Assembly: GCA_029237695.1 (NCBI GenBank)
Contig: CM055275.1
Location: forward strand, 12,164,899 to 12,228,898
Origin: Conchocele bisecta
Taxonomy: Eukaryota > Mollusca > Bivalvia > Lucinida > Thyasiridae
Length of the DNA stretch: 64,000 bases
Direction of reading: 5' to 3'
In this document: in pieces, positions 11,212 through 22,674 of the stretch
How the letters are laid out: the number at the start of each line of letters is the position of its first letter
Numbering within the stretch: the stretch's first letter is position 1
Notes under the pieces: generated by a model
Databases searched by the model: none
What the model was told of the DNA's origin: nothing
The model's input: only the letters and a program-made list of their open reading frames with translations
Position numbers and translations under genes: made by a program

Positions 11212-11460
11212 ACAGATTTATTTTATTAATTCGTTCCCACGAAATAACAATTCGTTCCCTCAATTTAATAATTAATTCCCTCAAATTAACAATTCGTTCC
11301 CACGATATAACAATTCGTTCCCACGAATTAACGAATTGTTATTTCGTGGTAACGAATTGTTAAATTGAGAGAACGAATTGTTAATTCGTGGGAACGAATA
11401 GTTAAATTGAGGTAGGTAACGAATTGTTATTTCGTGGGAACGAATTAATAACAAAAAAGA
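11212..11460. mobile_element. Foldback element built from AACAATTCGTTCCC units
   Basis: The left half is tandem copies of a 21-23 bp unit AACAATTCGTTCCCWCRAWT. The right half holds the same unit in reverse complement, so the whole folds on itself around 11335. It ends TTATTAATTCGTTCCC / GGGAACGAATTAATAA, and a CGTCCCCTGTGGGGCTCCGC tail follows. Copies are at 37340-37680, and one arm only is at 40975-41140. Confidence 0.8.
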
Positions 11461-11648
11461 ATTCTACGTCCCCTGTGGGGCTCCGCACATTTGCACTTGT
11501 ATCACTTGCCAATTCTGTTGTTCATTCAAATATATTTAGCATAACATAGTGTTATAGAATTGAAAACAAAACAGAGACATAACCATACAGAGAGATAGGA
11601 AGCTCGTTATATAAGAACAAACCGATCAAACCGCCGGCGAGCACCAGA

Positions 11649-11882
11649 GGCCTGTTTCACAAAACTTCTTACGACTAAAATGTTCGTAAGTGCAAATTTA
11701 AGATCGTCTATAAATTTATGGATTTACATTTATTGAGCATAGGCTGCATATGCAGGCTATGCTCAATAAATGTAAATCCAATAATTATTTACAAGAAAAC
11801 AATGTTAATATGAAATTTACAGACTATCATAATTTTGCACTTACGAACATCTTAGTCGTACGAAGTTTAGTGAAACGGCCCC
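11649..11882. mobile_element. MITE family 1 with nested hairpin core
   Basis: The outer inverted ends are GGCCTGTTTCACAAAACTTC and GAAGTTTAGTGAAACGGCC, then AAAATGTTCGTAAGTGCAAA and its complement. The core is a hairpin, GGATTTACATTTATTGAGCA..TGCTCAATAAATGTAAATCC, around GCATATGC. Relatives are at 13711-13917 and 38384-39121; the hairpin core alone is at 31275-31338. Confidence 0.8.
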
Positions 11883-11951
11883 CTGGGCTGCTGAACATAT
11901 TTATGGTGTGCCTTTAAAAGTACACACCCTCTCAGTAGCCACAAACTTAGG

Positions 11952-12114
11952 AGATAACTGTATTCTGTAATTTGTAATTTGGGGAGATACTCGGTGGATT
12001 TATGGTTTGAAACTTCGATTTACGGCGACGCCGCAGGCGGAGACGTAAATCGAAGTTTCCAACCGTAAATACACCGAGTATCTCCCCAAATTACAAATTT
12101 CAATACGGTTATCT
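11952..12114. repeat. Foldback (hairpin)
   Basis: The arms pair from AGATAACTGTATT through TTTGGGGAGATACTCGGTG and GAAACTTCGATTTACG to their complements, around a GC-rich GCGACGCCGCAGGCGGAG loop. The two arms match almost perfectly over about 70 bases each. Confidence 0.8.
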
Positions 12115-12699
12115 CTATTCTAATGTACGACCATCATTTCTGACTCATTTTCCAGATTTCTGAACCAAATACCAACCAATATGGGCATGCCCATTACAAC
12201 CCTCACAATATTGGCCGATTTGCACCTTGTCTGCAACCGTGACAACTGCCATAAACATAGTACACTAAAACAAATAGTGCAAAACAAATACGTAAACTAA
12301 TGAAGAATTGTGTTACCATTTACAAACTTTTATTTCATCTATATATTCTTTATCATCCACCAATGATTATTTTATATATGGTTCAGCACTACCTTGAATA
12401 TTAGAATAATTGTCCAATGACCTACATTGCTGGGAATTCCCATTCAAAGTTAGAAAAAAATGGACGACATCTCTGATGCTTGCTTGTCGAGCTCGACATT
12501 TTACAGTTTTATAAGTGGATCACTTAATGATTGTCATCGCTATGGTTGTGTATCTTCACAGTGAATTTTGGAAATTATATGGCGATGGATGTTGGAAAAC
12601 GGCTGGGGTCGTAGGCGGTACAAGGACGTGATTTTCCACCCTATGCTGGTGATTGTGGAAGTCCACTTCAGTAGCCAGTGTTGTGACAGGGCACCACAT
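12115..12699. other. No gene or repeat recognised
   Basis: AT-rich sequence with no credible frame and no clear repeat seen by eye. Confidence 0.4.
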
Positions 12700-12917
12700 C
12701 AGGGGCGGATCTAGCATTTGAGGAACGGCAGGCTGTCCTATTTTCGAGCTCCACAGAGTGTAGCGAGTATGCTATCCGTAAATGCACTGTCCTGTGTTTT
12801 ACGGCATTTAAATTCAGACTCCAACTAGTGGTAAACTGTGATCTATGTAAACTCCGTGGCTGAACGGGGATGTTGCAACCCCGGACCACTCCCCCCCCCC
12901 CTATAGATCCGCCCCTG
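12700..12917. mobile_element. hAT-like MITE (CAGGGGCGGATCTAG ends)
   Basis: The left end CAGGGGCGGATCTAG and right end CTATAGATCCGCCCCTG are inverted repeats of the type I know from hAT-family non-autonomous elements. The length is 218 bp. A clear 8-bp target duplication is not visible (CACCACAT and CACATGCT flank it), so the boundary or the age is uncertain. Confidence 0.65.
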
Positions 12918-13197
12918 CACATGCTGGACAGGTAGCCGCTGTTGAGTGGATACAGAGTTGGGAGGGCTCTCGTCTTCTTGATTAGCTCCAGTATTTTTGG
13001 AGAATAGTCGAATACTCACGTTTCTGGTTGTCCGAACAATCTCTATTGCATGACATCACGGAACTTTCAGGGTGAAACGGCGCGTAGGAATACATCTAAG
13101 TATCTAAATGTGATCACATGACATGTTACCTACGTGTAAATCGTGGATTTACTTGCAGGTAATTGATCGATCAGCCAATCAGATTTCGACAATTTCA

Positions 13198-13681
13198 TTA
13201 AGGTGCATTAGAATGTTCTTTATAACAGAGACATCATCTGAGACATTTTCTGGCAAAATAAGCATTCATTCACCATTACCCCACGTATAGAGTGGCATTT
13301 TTAACATTTCATATCAGAAGTAAATTTCCAGACTGATATCAGGGGCGATAACCGTGTTTCCTAAAATGTCAACGAGCATTACTATTTATTCTCCGTATTT
13401 ATTTTATGTATGTGCAATGATCATACTTTATAATCTGTAGAAAATATTATTTTTTCAGGTGACTCATTTAATTAATATAAATAATTAAAAAATAGTATGT
13501 TTCATGTGCATATGCAAAAAAACTAATACCACCGCGCGTCAATATCAGTGAAATAAATATTAATAAATGATTATATCTGTATATCGGTCACAAGAATTGG
13601 TGGAATAGTGACACAATTATACACTTATTTAATTCCTATAAAGAACATTTTGTGCGTACTGAGTGGGTATGTACCTTTAAA
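13198..13681 (-). mobile_element. MITE family 2, complete copy
   Basis: It runs from TTAAGGTGCATTAGAATG to GTGGGTATGTACCTTTAA and carries the family landmarks in reverse orientation relative to 2195-2665, such as GGTGGAATAGTGACACAATT. Confidence 0.75.
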
Positions 13682-13710
13682 TTCAAGCGAGTCACCGAAG
13701 TAATTGTTCA

Positions 13711-13917
13711 CCAGGGGGCCGTTTCACTAAACTTCGTACGACTAAAATGTTCGGAAGTGCTTGTAAACAAGCATTGGGTTTACATTTTTTGAGCATAGGC
13801 TGCATATGCAGCCTATGCTCAATAAATGTAAGTCCATCAATTGAAATTTACAGACGATCCTAAATTTGCACTTACGAACATTTTAGTCGTAGGAAGTTTA
13901 GTGAAACGGGTCCCTGG
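13711..13917. mobile_element. MITE family 1, complete copy
   Basis: The ends CCAGGGGGCCGTTTCACTAA and GTGAAACGGGTCCCTGG are inverted. The inner hairpin GCATAGGCTGCATATGCAGCCTATGC is near perfect and centred at about 13805. It is a close relative of 11649-11882. Confidence 0.82.
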
Positions 13918-14240
13918 AAACGAGGAAACTTAGAAGACTTTCCTCTCTTTGTAATTAATTGAATTCTTTACAACATGTGCATACATATTTATCAGGTAAC
14001 CTACCATGTATTTTCCGAATACGGACTAACTGATAACATATTGTTGTATCAGGCATTGACGTGATATAAACATCCGGGTTACAACGAAGTGAAAACTGAC
14101 GTTCCATTGGTCGGATGACGTCACGTAACGTTACCGAATGACGACAGTGTAATGACGCAATGTAAACAAGTCCGTGTTCTGTCATAGATAACGACGTCAT
14201 GTGTGGTCATTTTCCAGCATAAAACGTTACCTGATAAACA

Positions 14241-14395
14241 GAATACCAGGCTAGTGTCTTCTGATATCAAGTTTATCAGGCTCGGCTCGGAAACGGTAGG
14301 AATTCCTCGGCAAGCCTCGGAATTCGTACGCGTTTCCTAGCCTTGCCTGATAAACTTAATATCAAAAGGCACTAGCCTGGTATTCTCTATCTACT
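14241..14395. repeat. Foldback with TTTATCAGG core
   Basis: GAATACCAGGCTAGTGTCTT..GATATCAAGTTTATCAGGCT pairs with AGCCTTGCCTGATAAACTTA..CACTAGCCTGGTATTC, around a GC-rich loop with CTCGG repeats. Confidence 0.75.
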
Positions 14396-14609
14396 CTACA
14401 TGCTTCAATCACTTTCAATGTAAATTAATACATTCAACATTCCAGTAGTTTTCTATAGTGTCATATTAACAGATTCAGCATATTATGCAAAAAGTGCTAC
14501 ATACAGTATGTGACACTTCAAGGCTATACTATATAATGGTATTGATTTCATATTATAATACTTCTGACGCGCCACGTGGAAAGGAGACTTATTTGAGTTC
14601 ATAACTGGT

Positions 14610-14818
14610 GTAGCTCCTGTAACCGATATCACCAAAATTACTAAGCATACTTATCTAGCTAATTATACTTTCAGAGAGGAATCATTTATTTTTTTCGAAA
14701 TGCATTATTTCATATAGAACTAACGACTTTTTATATTTGATAATTAAAATATTATACTGAATCTATTACATTATCACTTATGCTTAGCAATTTTGGTGAA
14801 ATCGGTTACAGGAGCTAC
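14610..14818. repeat. Inverted repeat with GTAGCTCCTGTAACCGAT ends
   Basis: GTAGCTCCTGTAACCGATAT followed by CACCAAAATTACTAAGCATA is mirrored by TATGCTTAGCAATTTTGGTG and ATCGGTTACAGGAGCTAC. The middle is AT-rich. Confidence 0.75.
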
Positions 14819-14819
14819 A

Positions 14820-15105
14820 TTGACCACACATGTGACAAGCCCCATTTCTCCAGTCACGGATCATGAGCTAGACTAACCATAAAGTTCACAAACCCCGCAT
14901 CTCCAGTCATATATCAGGAGCTAGACTGGCCACACGTGCCATAAGCCCCACATTTGTAGTCACAGCTCAGGAGCTAGACTGGTCACAAATATCTTAATCA
15001 TATTTCTCTCCATCATACGCATTTTTACCAGTCACATATCAGACTTACTAGGCACACGTGCCATAAGCCCCGCATATACATTGGGAGTTTGTACCTAAAA
15101 GCATG
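14820..15105. repeat. Degenerate tandem repeat (about 60 bp)
   Basis: Successive units contain GAGCTAGACTGGCCACAYGT, CCATAAGCCCCAC and TTTCTCCAGTCACA with drift. The unit also occurs singly at about 2813, 6180, 15345 and 29095. Confidence 0.55.
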
Positions 15106-15109
15106 TGTG

Positions 15110-15335
15110 ATATCTCACAAAATTTATTTACAAAATTTACGATATTTTCCGTAAATGGCTTCGAAAGTTGACGAAATGTTATATTCTTAAATGAATTATA
15201 TTCCGCATTTGCTATGAAAATTTCATAATCTTTCGATATTTCATTTACAGAAAATATCACAGTTTCTGTAAATAGTTTTCATGAAACAATCGCATTATTT
15301 CTAAGGTACAAAAACACATAGCGTGTCTCATATAA
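15110..15335. mobile_element. MITE family 3 copy
   Basis: It runs from GATATCTCACAAAATTTATT through ATTTTCCGTAAATGGCTTCG and the mirrored ATTTCATTTACAGAAAATAT to TACAAAAACACATAGCGTGT and CTCATAT. The inner halves are inverted relative to each other. Confidence 0.6.
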
Positions 15336-15714
15336 AAATAAGACTGGCCAATAATACCATAAGCCCGCATTTCTCCGCTAACAAACAGCGCCCCCTTTCG
15401 TACAGACTGTCTTTACGTTTCTGCACCAGTCAGAGCTCGGAACATCCCGGATGCTCGCGAATTGAAGACCACGAAACTAAATCCCGCGAGCCAGTCTGGT
15501 ATGATTGTCACGTGTCATTGTGCGTCTGCATCAAATATCGGCTGTTTACGAAACTAAACCAGGATTTCAAAATCACATTTAAATGTAAGTAGTTTTAATT
15601 ATGTATGCCTTTACTGCTATGACATTACGCATACCTTTGCTGTTTTGATGCATTATATTTCATTTCGTTATAAATTAATTTCCATGTCAATTGCATATGC
15701 ATTTGCATAACCAC

Positions 15715-16285
15715 GCAATTAAAATGTACTGTCTGTTTCACGAAAGCTGCCCAAATTGTACGGCTATATAAACAATTCAAAAACGATATATTTTTCGATA
15801 ATATTAAATCAAAGGACAATTTAAAAATGAGCCTTCTTTTTATTTCGTGAAATTTTGTCAAATATTGATTTTATTGCATTACAACAATTTCCTGATGTTA
15901 AATTCCCATCTTCACTCTGTAAATAGATGTTTATGGGGATTGAACATGAGGACATTTTTAGAATTTCAGAAATAATGGACCGATTTTTAAAATTTAACTT
16001 TTGTTTTCTTAGTTAGATCATTTCCAAGCTATCTAGCCAGGTTTCAGAGTCAATTTCCAATTTCCTCCCACAACTCCCCTACGTCCTTCTTCCCCCATGT
16101 TAAATTCCCATAGACAAATCAATTTTTCGTAATAAAATCAATGTTTGACAAAATTTCACGAAATAAAAAGAATGTTCATTTTTAAATTTTGATAAAATGT
16201 AATATTATAAAAAAATATACTGTTTCTGCATTGTTTATGTGGCCGTACAATTTGGCAGGTTTCGTGAAACAGACAGTAGGTCTTC
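15715..16285. repeat. Inverted repeat with about 150-bp arms
   Basis: The left arm has ACTGTCTGTTTCACGAAAGC and CTTTTTATTTCGTGAAATTT (about 15730-15880). The right arm carries the complements (about 16125-16278). The 240-bp spacer holds GTTTTCTTAGTTAGATCATTTCC, which recurs in reverse at 30220-30310. Confidence 0.65.
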
Positions 16286-16349
16286 TATCTGCATATTTAT
16301 TATTCATAGCTATTAATATAGGGAGACAGACAGTTTTATATATTCTGTA

Positions 16350-18015
16350 GATAACAGGCTCCAGTTTCGTTTGAGCAAATCCAGTTGCTCAAAATAGCGA
16401 CCCCATATGCATAAGGAGGGTCATGAAAAATTTGGACTGCACTTGACTATGAAAATTACTCAGCAATCACCAGTGCAACTCACATATTGAAGTCACTATG
16501 AAAATTTTCATAACATTGTTCTGAGAAAAACAGTAGTCATTATGAAAATTTTCATAAACCGTACTGTCACTATGAAAATTATCATAAGCCGTACAATCGA
16601 TCTCACTATGAAAATTTTCATAAACCGTCATATTCCCTCTCACTATGAAAATTTTCATAGACCGTAATATTCCCTCTCACTATGAAAATTTTCATAGACC
16701 GTCATATTCCCTCTCACTATGAAAATGTTCATAAGCCGTAATATTCGCTCTCACTATGAACATTTTCATAAACCGTAACCGTCATATTCCCTCTCACTAT
16801 GAAAATTTTCATAGGGACAGTAATATGCCCTCTCACTATGAAAATTTTCATAGACCGTCATATTCCCTCTCACTATGAAAATTTTCATAAGCCGTAATAT
16901 TCCCTCTCACTATGAAAATTTTCTTAAGCAGTACTATCCCTCTCACTATGAAGATTTTCATAAACCGTCATATTCTCTCTCGCTATGAAAATTTTCATAA
17001 GCCGTAATATTCCCTCTCACTATGAACATTTTCATAGACCGTCATATTTCCTCTCACTATGAACATTTTCATAAGGACAGTAATATGCCCTCTTACTATG
17101 AACATTTTCATAGACCGTCATATTCCCTCTCACTATGAAAATTTTCATAAGGACAGTAATAGTTTCCATGGCAATGTTTATTTTTTACAGTTTTCGGCAA
17201 CACCATTGGGAACTTTCTAACCATGTTACCATTACTGCCATGTTGTATCACTGTTGGAGTATATGTGTGTATGTACAGAAGACAAAACATGAAGATCATC
17301 GTATGACATTTAATATACGTACGTCATTGCATCAACTAAACAACTTATTTAAAATGTACCAAAGTAGTATGTGTATCTTTAGAACTTCTAAGATCCGAAG
17401 AGAATGCAATTCATTGATTCCTATATGTGTAAATATAATACGAATATTCTACAATTACTTGGCATGTTAGTTTCTAACAGTGTCTCTTTTTACTGGCACA
17501 ACAGTATACCGGACATCCATTTACATTTCAGTTTGTAATAGTATTCAACAAAGCACTACTTTGTTATGATAAAATACAAAGCTCTACATATCCTGTTTAT
17601 AGGCCAGTTGCATTCCACAAAACACATGACCACGAATTGAAAATGTGAATTCATTTATTTACTGACATGTAACGGCCTGTCAACAGCTAACGCCATATGA
17701 TATACGTCATGTGAATTGTGTACGTAAGAACATTTTTCATGACATTTATTTACAGAAACTTTGATATTTTCTGTAAATGACGTCGAAAGATAACGAAATT
17801 TCCATAGACAATGTGGAAGGCTGTGCAAATTTCGTCAACTTTCGACAGGGAAAATACCGTAAATTTTGTAAATATTTTTCATAAGATATTGCACATGTTC
17901 TTAGATAGAAGATCAAATGGTTCGTTATATACTGTATGTGTATTAGGCCGGGTTTACTGGTTCGAATCCCATATTTCACCTGACAATTCAAAAATCAGTA
18001 TTGGATATTTGCATA
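16350..18015. repeat. Inverted repeat A, left arm
   Basis: This arm matches 21272-23845 in reverse complement. The outer end has AACAGGCTCCAGTTTCGTTT and the inner end TCAGTATTGGATATTTGC. Inside, from outside to centre, are a GAGCAAATCCAGTTGCTCAA hairpin, the 37-bp palindrome array (16450-17165), about 330 bp of non-repeated sequence and a MITE family 3 copy (17735-17910). It is shorter than the right arm because it holds fewer satellite units and lacks the 22.1-kb insert. Confidence 0.8.
16450..17165 (-). repeat. 37-bp satellite with ATGAAAATTTTCAT palindrome (left)
   Basis: There are about 18 tandem units, CTCACTATGAAAATTTTCAT then AGACCGTCATATTCCCT. Each holds a 14-bp perfect palindrome, and point variants such as ATGAACATTTTCAT break some of them. 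Short open frames here are artefacts of the repeat. Confidence 0.88.
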
Positions 18016-18021
18016 TAAAAC

Positions 18022-18800
18022 AATATATGGGCCGCGCCATACGAAAATCGGGCTTAATGACAACGTCATGAAAAGCGGTAAACGACGTCGGAAAAACGAC
18101 GTTTCAAATTGTCTAGCGTCGCCGTAAAAGTTCACAGTTTGCCCTCCCATTTACGTTTACTGGTGTTAGTTAACATTACGTGTGAACAGAAAACGGAACA
18201 TGATAACTTACTGAAACTTTCACTAATATGAGACGCGATACCTTGTACCTCGGTACACATATTATGACGTCATGACTTGACGTCACGTACTTGTGACGTC
18301 ATTGGACGTGAATACATGTTTAACGTTATGGCCATGGTATCGTGACAAAATATTATAGCAAGGATACTTGCACGAGTTCCTCGCAGCATCAATGACTTAG
18401 AAATACTTCAGGCGCTGTACATTGTCGCATAACTGTCGTTCTTTGACATTTTTACTCTTTTTCGTTGGTTGTCCTTATGAATTCAAAATGGTGAACTCAT
18501 AATGGAGGTATAGACACGCAGCTATATAATGACATAAATATCCGGGGTTTGTATTAAATTTAAAATAAATGCATCAACATATTAATTGGAAATGTGATGG
18601 TCATAAACTTGCTTTTGTAGTCGAAAGTGCTTGTGTAGTATCAAATCATCAGTTTATCACTTGACTGCATACTAATGTAGACCAGGCGGTGCCTCAAGAA
18701 AGACACACGGCGACAATTATAAGGTATCCCGCTACCAAATCTGCCCGGTATCGTGTTTTATCACAAAGTTAATGTTATAAGCGGCCTACTGTCTACTTTA
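18022..18800 (+). repeat. Inverted repeat B, left arm
   Basis: It starts ATATGGGCCGCGCCATACGA and continues AAATCGGGCTTAATGACAAC. It contains ACGTCATGACTTGACGTCAC-type CRE-like motifs, CGAGTTCCTCGCAGCATCAA and GAAAGACACACGGCGACAAT. All of this recurs in reverse complement at 25510-26545. The left boundary directly abuts arm A. Confidence 0.75.
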
Positions 18801-19129
18801 AAATATATCGTCGCATACGAAATGTTAAATGATGTCGCTATTATTCCCCAAAATTATTTCAGACAGCAGCAAACAACAGGGAAACGCCTCACTCTGCCTT
18901 ATTTGAAACTTATTCATACGAAATTACGTTACTTGGGCCGCAATCCAAAACATAACGTTACATTAGCAACTGCAACACGAGCCATAAACATTATGTTCAT
19001 ACTTTGTCTTGGCCTAATGGGAGACACTTGGCCAGGCTACGAGATATCCAAATTTGGTTGACATGCGATCAAAGATGACAAATATATAGGACTTGTCCGG
19101 ACCAACACCCCATGTATACGCCGTTGATA

Positions 19130-19765
19130 AAAACGTCGTAATTTCGACGTCATTGATCTAAAACGTCATATAAGTTTTTACCACGCGTCATAAAACTACT
19201 TCTGAAATGAAACATAATTGGGATACATTGATAATTTTGGCGGAATATGGCTTTTAAAAGATGTACAATTCAGAATACGTGAAAAAGTAAAAACTGAAAA
19301 TGTTGTCATTAAGCGCGGGTTTCGCACGGCGCGGCTCATATATTTTTGGCGTTCGTAGTTGTGCAAAAAGTACACACAAGATAATGTTGACTTTGCCCAA
19401 GGTTACGTGTCGTTTTTCAATTATTCACTAATAGTATAAAATTATACATACACTACTTAAAGTCAACCTACATGGCAGGCCTATTCGTGTACTACTCCAT
19501 TACGTTTAAACGTTCTTATTGACGTTGAAGTCGCCCGTTAGTGTTAACGTCGTAATTGCGACGTCATTGAGCTAAAACGTCGTTTGCGATTCTACCACGT
19601 GTTACAAAAATACATGTAACATGAAATATAATTGAGATACAGTGATAGTTTGTGTGGTATATGACTTTTAAAAGATGCGGTATTCAGAATATGCAAAAAA
19701 GTGAAAAATGATTGTTTTGTCATTAAGCCCGGTTTTCGCATGACGCGGCCCATATATATTCAGCC
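19130..19765 (-). repeat. Two direct copies of a terminal segment ending GCGCGGCCCATATA
   Basis: 19130-19345 and 19535-19760 are direct repeats with AACGTCGTAATTNCGACGTC, TTTTAAAAGATG and GTCATTAAGCSCGGKTTTCG, each ending in (G)CGCGGCYCATATA. That end is the reverse complement of the start of arm B at 18026, so 18022-19345 could be one complete inverted-repeat element of about 1.3 kb. Confidence 0.65.
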
Positions 19766-19914
19766 CTGAAATTATAATAACCTGATTTGGTTACAGATAC
19801 ACACCAAAACGGCTTAGCCCACCTCCCTAAAAGTAATAGGATTATTACTAATCCTACTAATTTCATAATGGTATTAAACCAGATTCAACTCTTAAGTAAC
19901 ATGAAAAAGTGAAA

Positions 19915-20035
19915 GTGAATTGGTTTAACGTCCCAGCAAGAGATAATGCGATATAGAGACGGGACCACTGTTTAAAGTCCCAGCAAGAGCTAATGCCATA
20001 TAGAGACGGGACGACAGTTTAAAGTCTCATCCGAC
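19915..20035. repeat. Two tandem copies of a 59-bp unit
   Basis: The unit is GTTTAACGTCCCAGCAAGAG..AATGCGATATAGAGACGGGA, repeated once with small changes. It resembles a dispersed-repeat tail. Non-coding. Confidence 0.6.
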
Positions 20036-20267
20036 AAACCAGTAACATGAAAGCAGGCATTAAAATGTACCTGAGGACCAAACCATGGGATATCGAGATT
20101 CCGGTAAGGATGGAACGCATCGTTATAGTTACCATTCGCATGTTCCCAACCAACCACCCGCTTACAATGTTAAATATAATAGGAGTCACAGTATCTTTAA
20201 TACTTTAACAGTTTTATATGTGATGGCTCCCAACATAAACGACTTTTACTGTATCAGAATGTTATTT

Positions 20268-20985
20268 TCTGTGCCAGGTATGGGGCGCCGTTTTGGACTT
20301 TAATAGCACTTTGTGAAATCACCCATGCGAATGGGTGATTATCACCTATTCAAAAGGATGATATCACGAATTCATAATGAATGAGCGATATCACCCTTTC
20401 GAATAGGTGATATTACTCATTCAAATCTGTGATATCGTGTATTCGAATCGATGATATCACTGATTCAAAACGAATAGGTGATATCACCCATTTCAATAGG
20501 TGATATCGCCCACTCCTTTTTAATCGGTGATATCACTGATTCGAATACATGATATCACCCATTCGAATCAATGATATCACCATTTCGATACGAATGGGTT
20601 ATGGTGCGCTGTTTTTGACTTTAATAGCACTTTGTAATATCACCCATTCGAATCGGTGATATCACCTATCCACAATTCAGAATTCATGGGTGATATCACA
20701 CTTTCGAATAGGCGATATCGCTCATTCGAATGGGTGATATATTGTATTCGAATACGTGAGATCACCCATTCCTTTTTAATCGGTGATATCCCCGATTCGA
20801 ATACATGATATCACCGATTCGAAAGGATGATACCACCTATTTAAAAGGGTGATATCAACTATTCATTTCGAATTGGTGATATCACGCATTCGGATCTGAA
20901 TAGGTGATAACAGATATTTGAATGGGTGATATCACAAAGTGCTATTAAAGTCCAAAACGGCACCCCATAGCCAGGCAGATTGATT
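20268..20985. repeat. Palindromic satellite GTGATATCAC/ATTCGAAT with inverted ends
   Basis: There are about 25 units of 21-22 bp in which two palindromes alternate: GTGATATCAC and ATTCGAAT. The array is bounded by inverted copies of ATGGGGYGCCGTTTTGGACT then TTAATAGCACTTTGTG (20278-20320 and 20935-20972), and a third copy sits in the middle (20595-20640). It lies between the arms of inverted repeat A. Confidence 0.85.
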
Positions 20986-22087
20986 GCCAGGGATTCTATG
21001 CAGTTTACCATTACGATTTGTAACTTTATACATGTACGAGGGTTATCGCATATATATTGAAAACGTGTCACATCACTACTGTATCGATACTTGCTAACAT
21101 ACATCTTGCTATAGACCTATCTGATTCGCACAATGTCAGCTGTAACTTGAGTCCGTGGACTGTGCCAATGTTATACTGATAATGATAGAAATGTCTGCCA
21201 GTACAATGTACCGGTTTCAGTGGTACTCGTTTGAATGTGACATAGATTGTACCAATAGAACTGTCGAAATGAATTGCAAATATCCAATACTGATTGTTGG
21301 AATTGTCCCTCTTTCACAACAGGTGAAATTTGGGATTCGAACCAGTAAACCCGGCCTAATGTGATATTTTGTCTAGGAACATGTGCAATATCTCATGAAA
21401 AATAAAATGTTCACAGCAAGTGTGGGACCATTCCACATTTCCTATGAAAATGAGTTTATCTTTCGACGTAATTTACAGAAAATATCACAGTTTCTGTAAT
21501 TTCAAGTTCTTAGGTACAAAATTACATGGCGTATCTCATATGGCGTTAGCTGTTGACAGGCCGTTTAACGTCAGTAAATAAATAAATTCACGTTTTCAAA
21601 TCGTGGTCATGTGTTTTGTGGCATGCAACTGGCCTATCAACAGGATATGCAGCTTTGTATTTTATCATAACAAAGTAGTGCTTTGTTGAATAATATTACA
21701 AACTGAAATGATGCTTTGGTAATGGATGGCCAGTATACTTGTGCCAATAGTAAGAGTCAATGTTAGAAACTAACATTCCAAGTAATTGTAAAATATTCTT
21801 ATTATATTTACACATTAGGAATCAATGAATTGCATTCTCTTCGGATCTTAGAAGTTCTAAAGATACGCATACTGCTTTGACGCATTTTAAATAGGTTGTT
21901 TAGTTGATGCAATGACGTACGTATATTAAATGTCATACGATGATCTTCATGTTTTGTCTTCCGTACATACACACATAGACTCCAACAGTGATAGCTAGTG
22001 GCAGTAGTGGGAACATGGTTAGAAAGTTCGCAATGGTGTAGCCGGAAAACTTTAAAATATAAACATTGCTATGGAAACAAAAAAATC

Positions 22088-22305
22088 ACCTCTAAGACCT
22101 ATTATTAATGGAATATCAGTAAGATGACTGTGACAATCGTACTGCTTATCTGACTATCCAAAATATAAACACGGCCTTTTATATGATCCCGGCATATGCC
22201 TTATTTAAAAATAAAAACATTTTTTTTTGCGATTTTATGGATAGTCACACAACACGACTACCACGCTAGTCTTACTGACCTTCATCTAATAATAAGCTTT
22301 TAGAG
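22088..22305. mobile_element. Small inverted-repeat insertion inside arm A
   Basis: The ends CCTCTAAGACCTATTATTAA and TAATAATAAGCTTTTAGAGG are inverted repeats. GGATAGTC and GACTATCC pair further in. The left arm lacks it, so it arrived after the arms were copied or was lost from one of them. Confidence 0.55.
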
Positions 22306-22674
22306 GCTAATTTTTATTTTCTTGACAATTGTTATTTTCTGGCATTTTTCTTATTTCTACACACAATTAGGATAGTTTTACCATCACAATCACCATTTTA
22401 ATATTAACCTGTGGATATAAATAAACATTGAATATGCTTTGCCGCAGTGACCGAGACCTATTTGCTATTTAGTTGCTCACACATTCCTGGTGTATCAAAC
22501 TTGCAATGCATATCCGGAGCCATACGAGGCTGTATGCTGATTAGGGGCTGCACTTCAAGATGCAACAAGTATTAACATATTGCCGCAGGGTCAAATACAT
22601 GTTTTCCCACGCAATGACAAGATACGGCATAGTTTTGCATAGTGACTTCAATATATAGTACGGTTAAGAGGGAT

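Noticed and set aside
11212..11460. CRISPR-like direct repeats (AACAATTCGTTCCC units)
   Set aside because: Spacers are not unique, units invert at the centre, and the window is eukaryotic; a foldback explains it.
15323..15592. 89-codon frame ending near a GTAAGT donor-like site, possible first exon
   Set aside because: It overlaps a dispersed repeat at its start and shows no protein motif; the donor site alone is weak.
17955..17975. tRNA-like B box GGTTCGAATCCC in arm A (and 21331)
   Set aside because: No A box or cloverleaf can be drawn upstream. The motif is simply carried by both arms.
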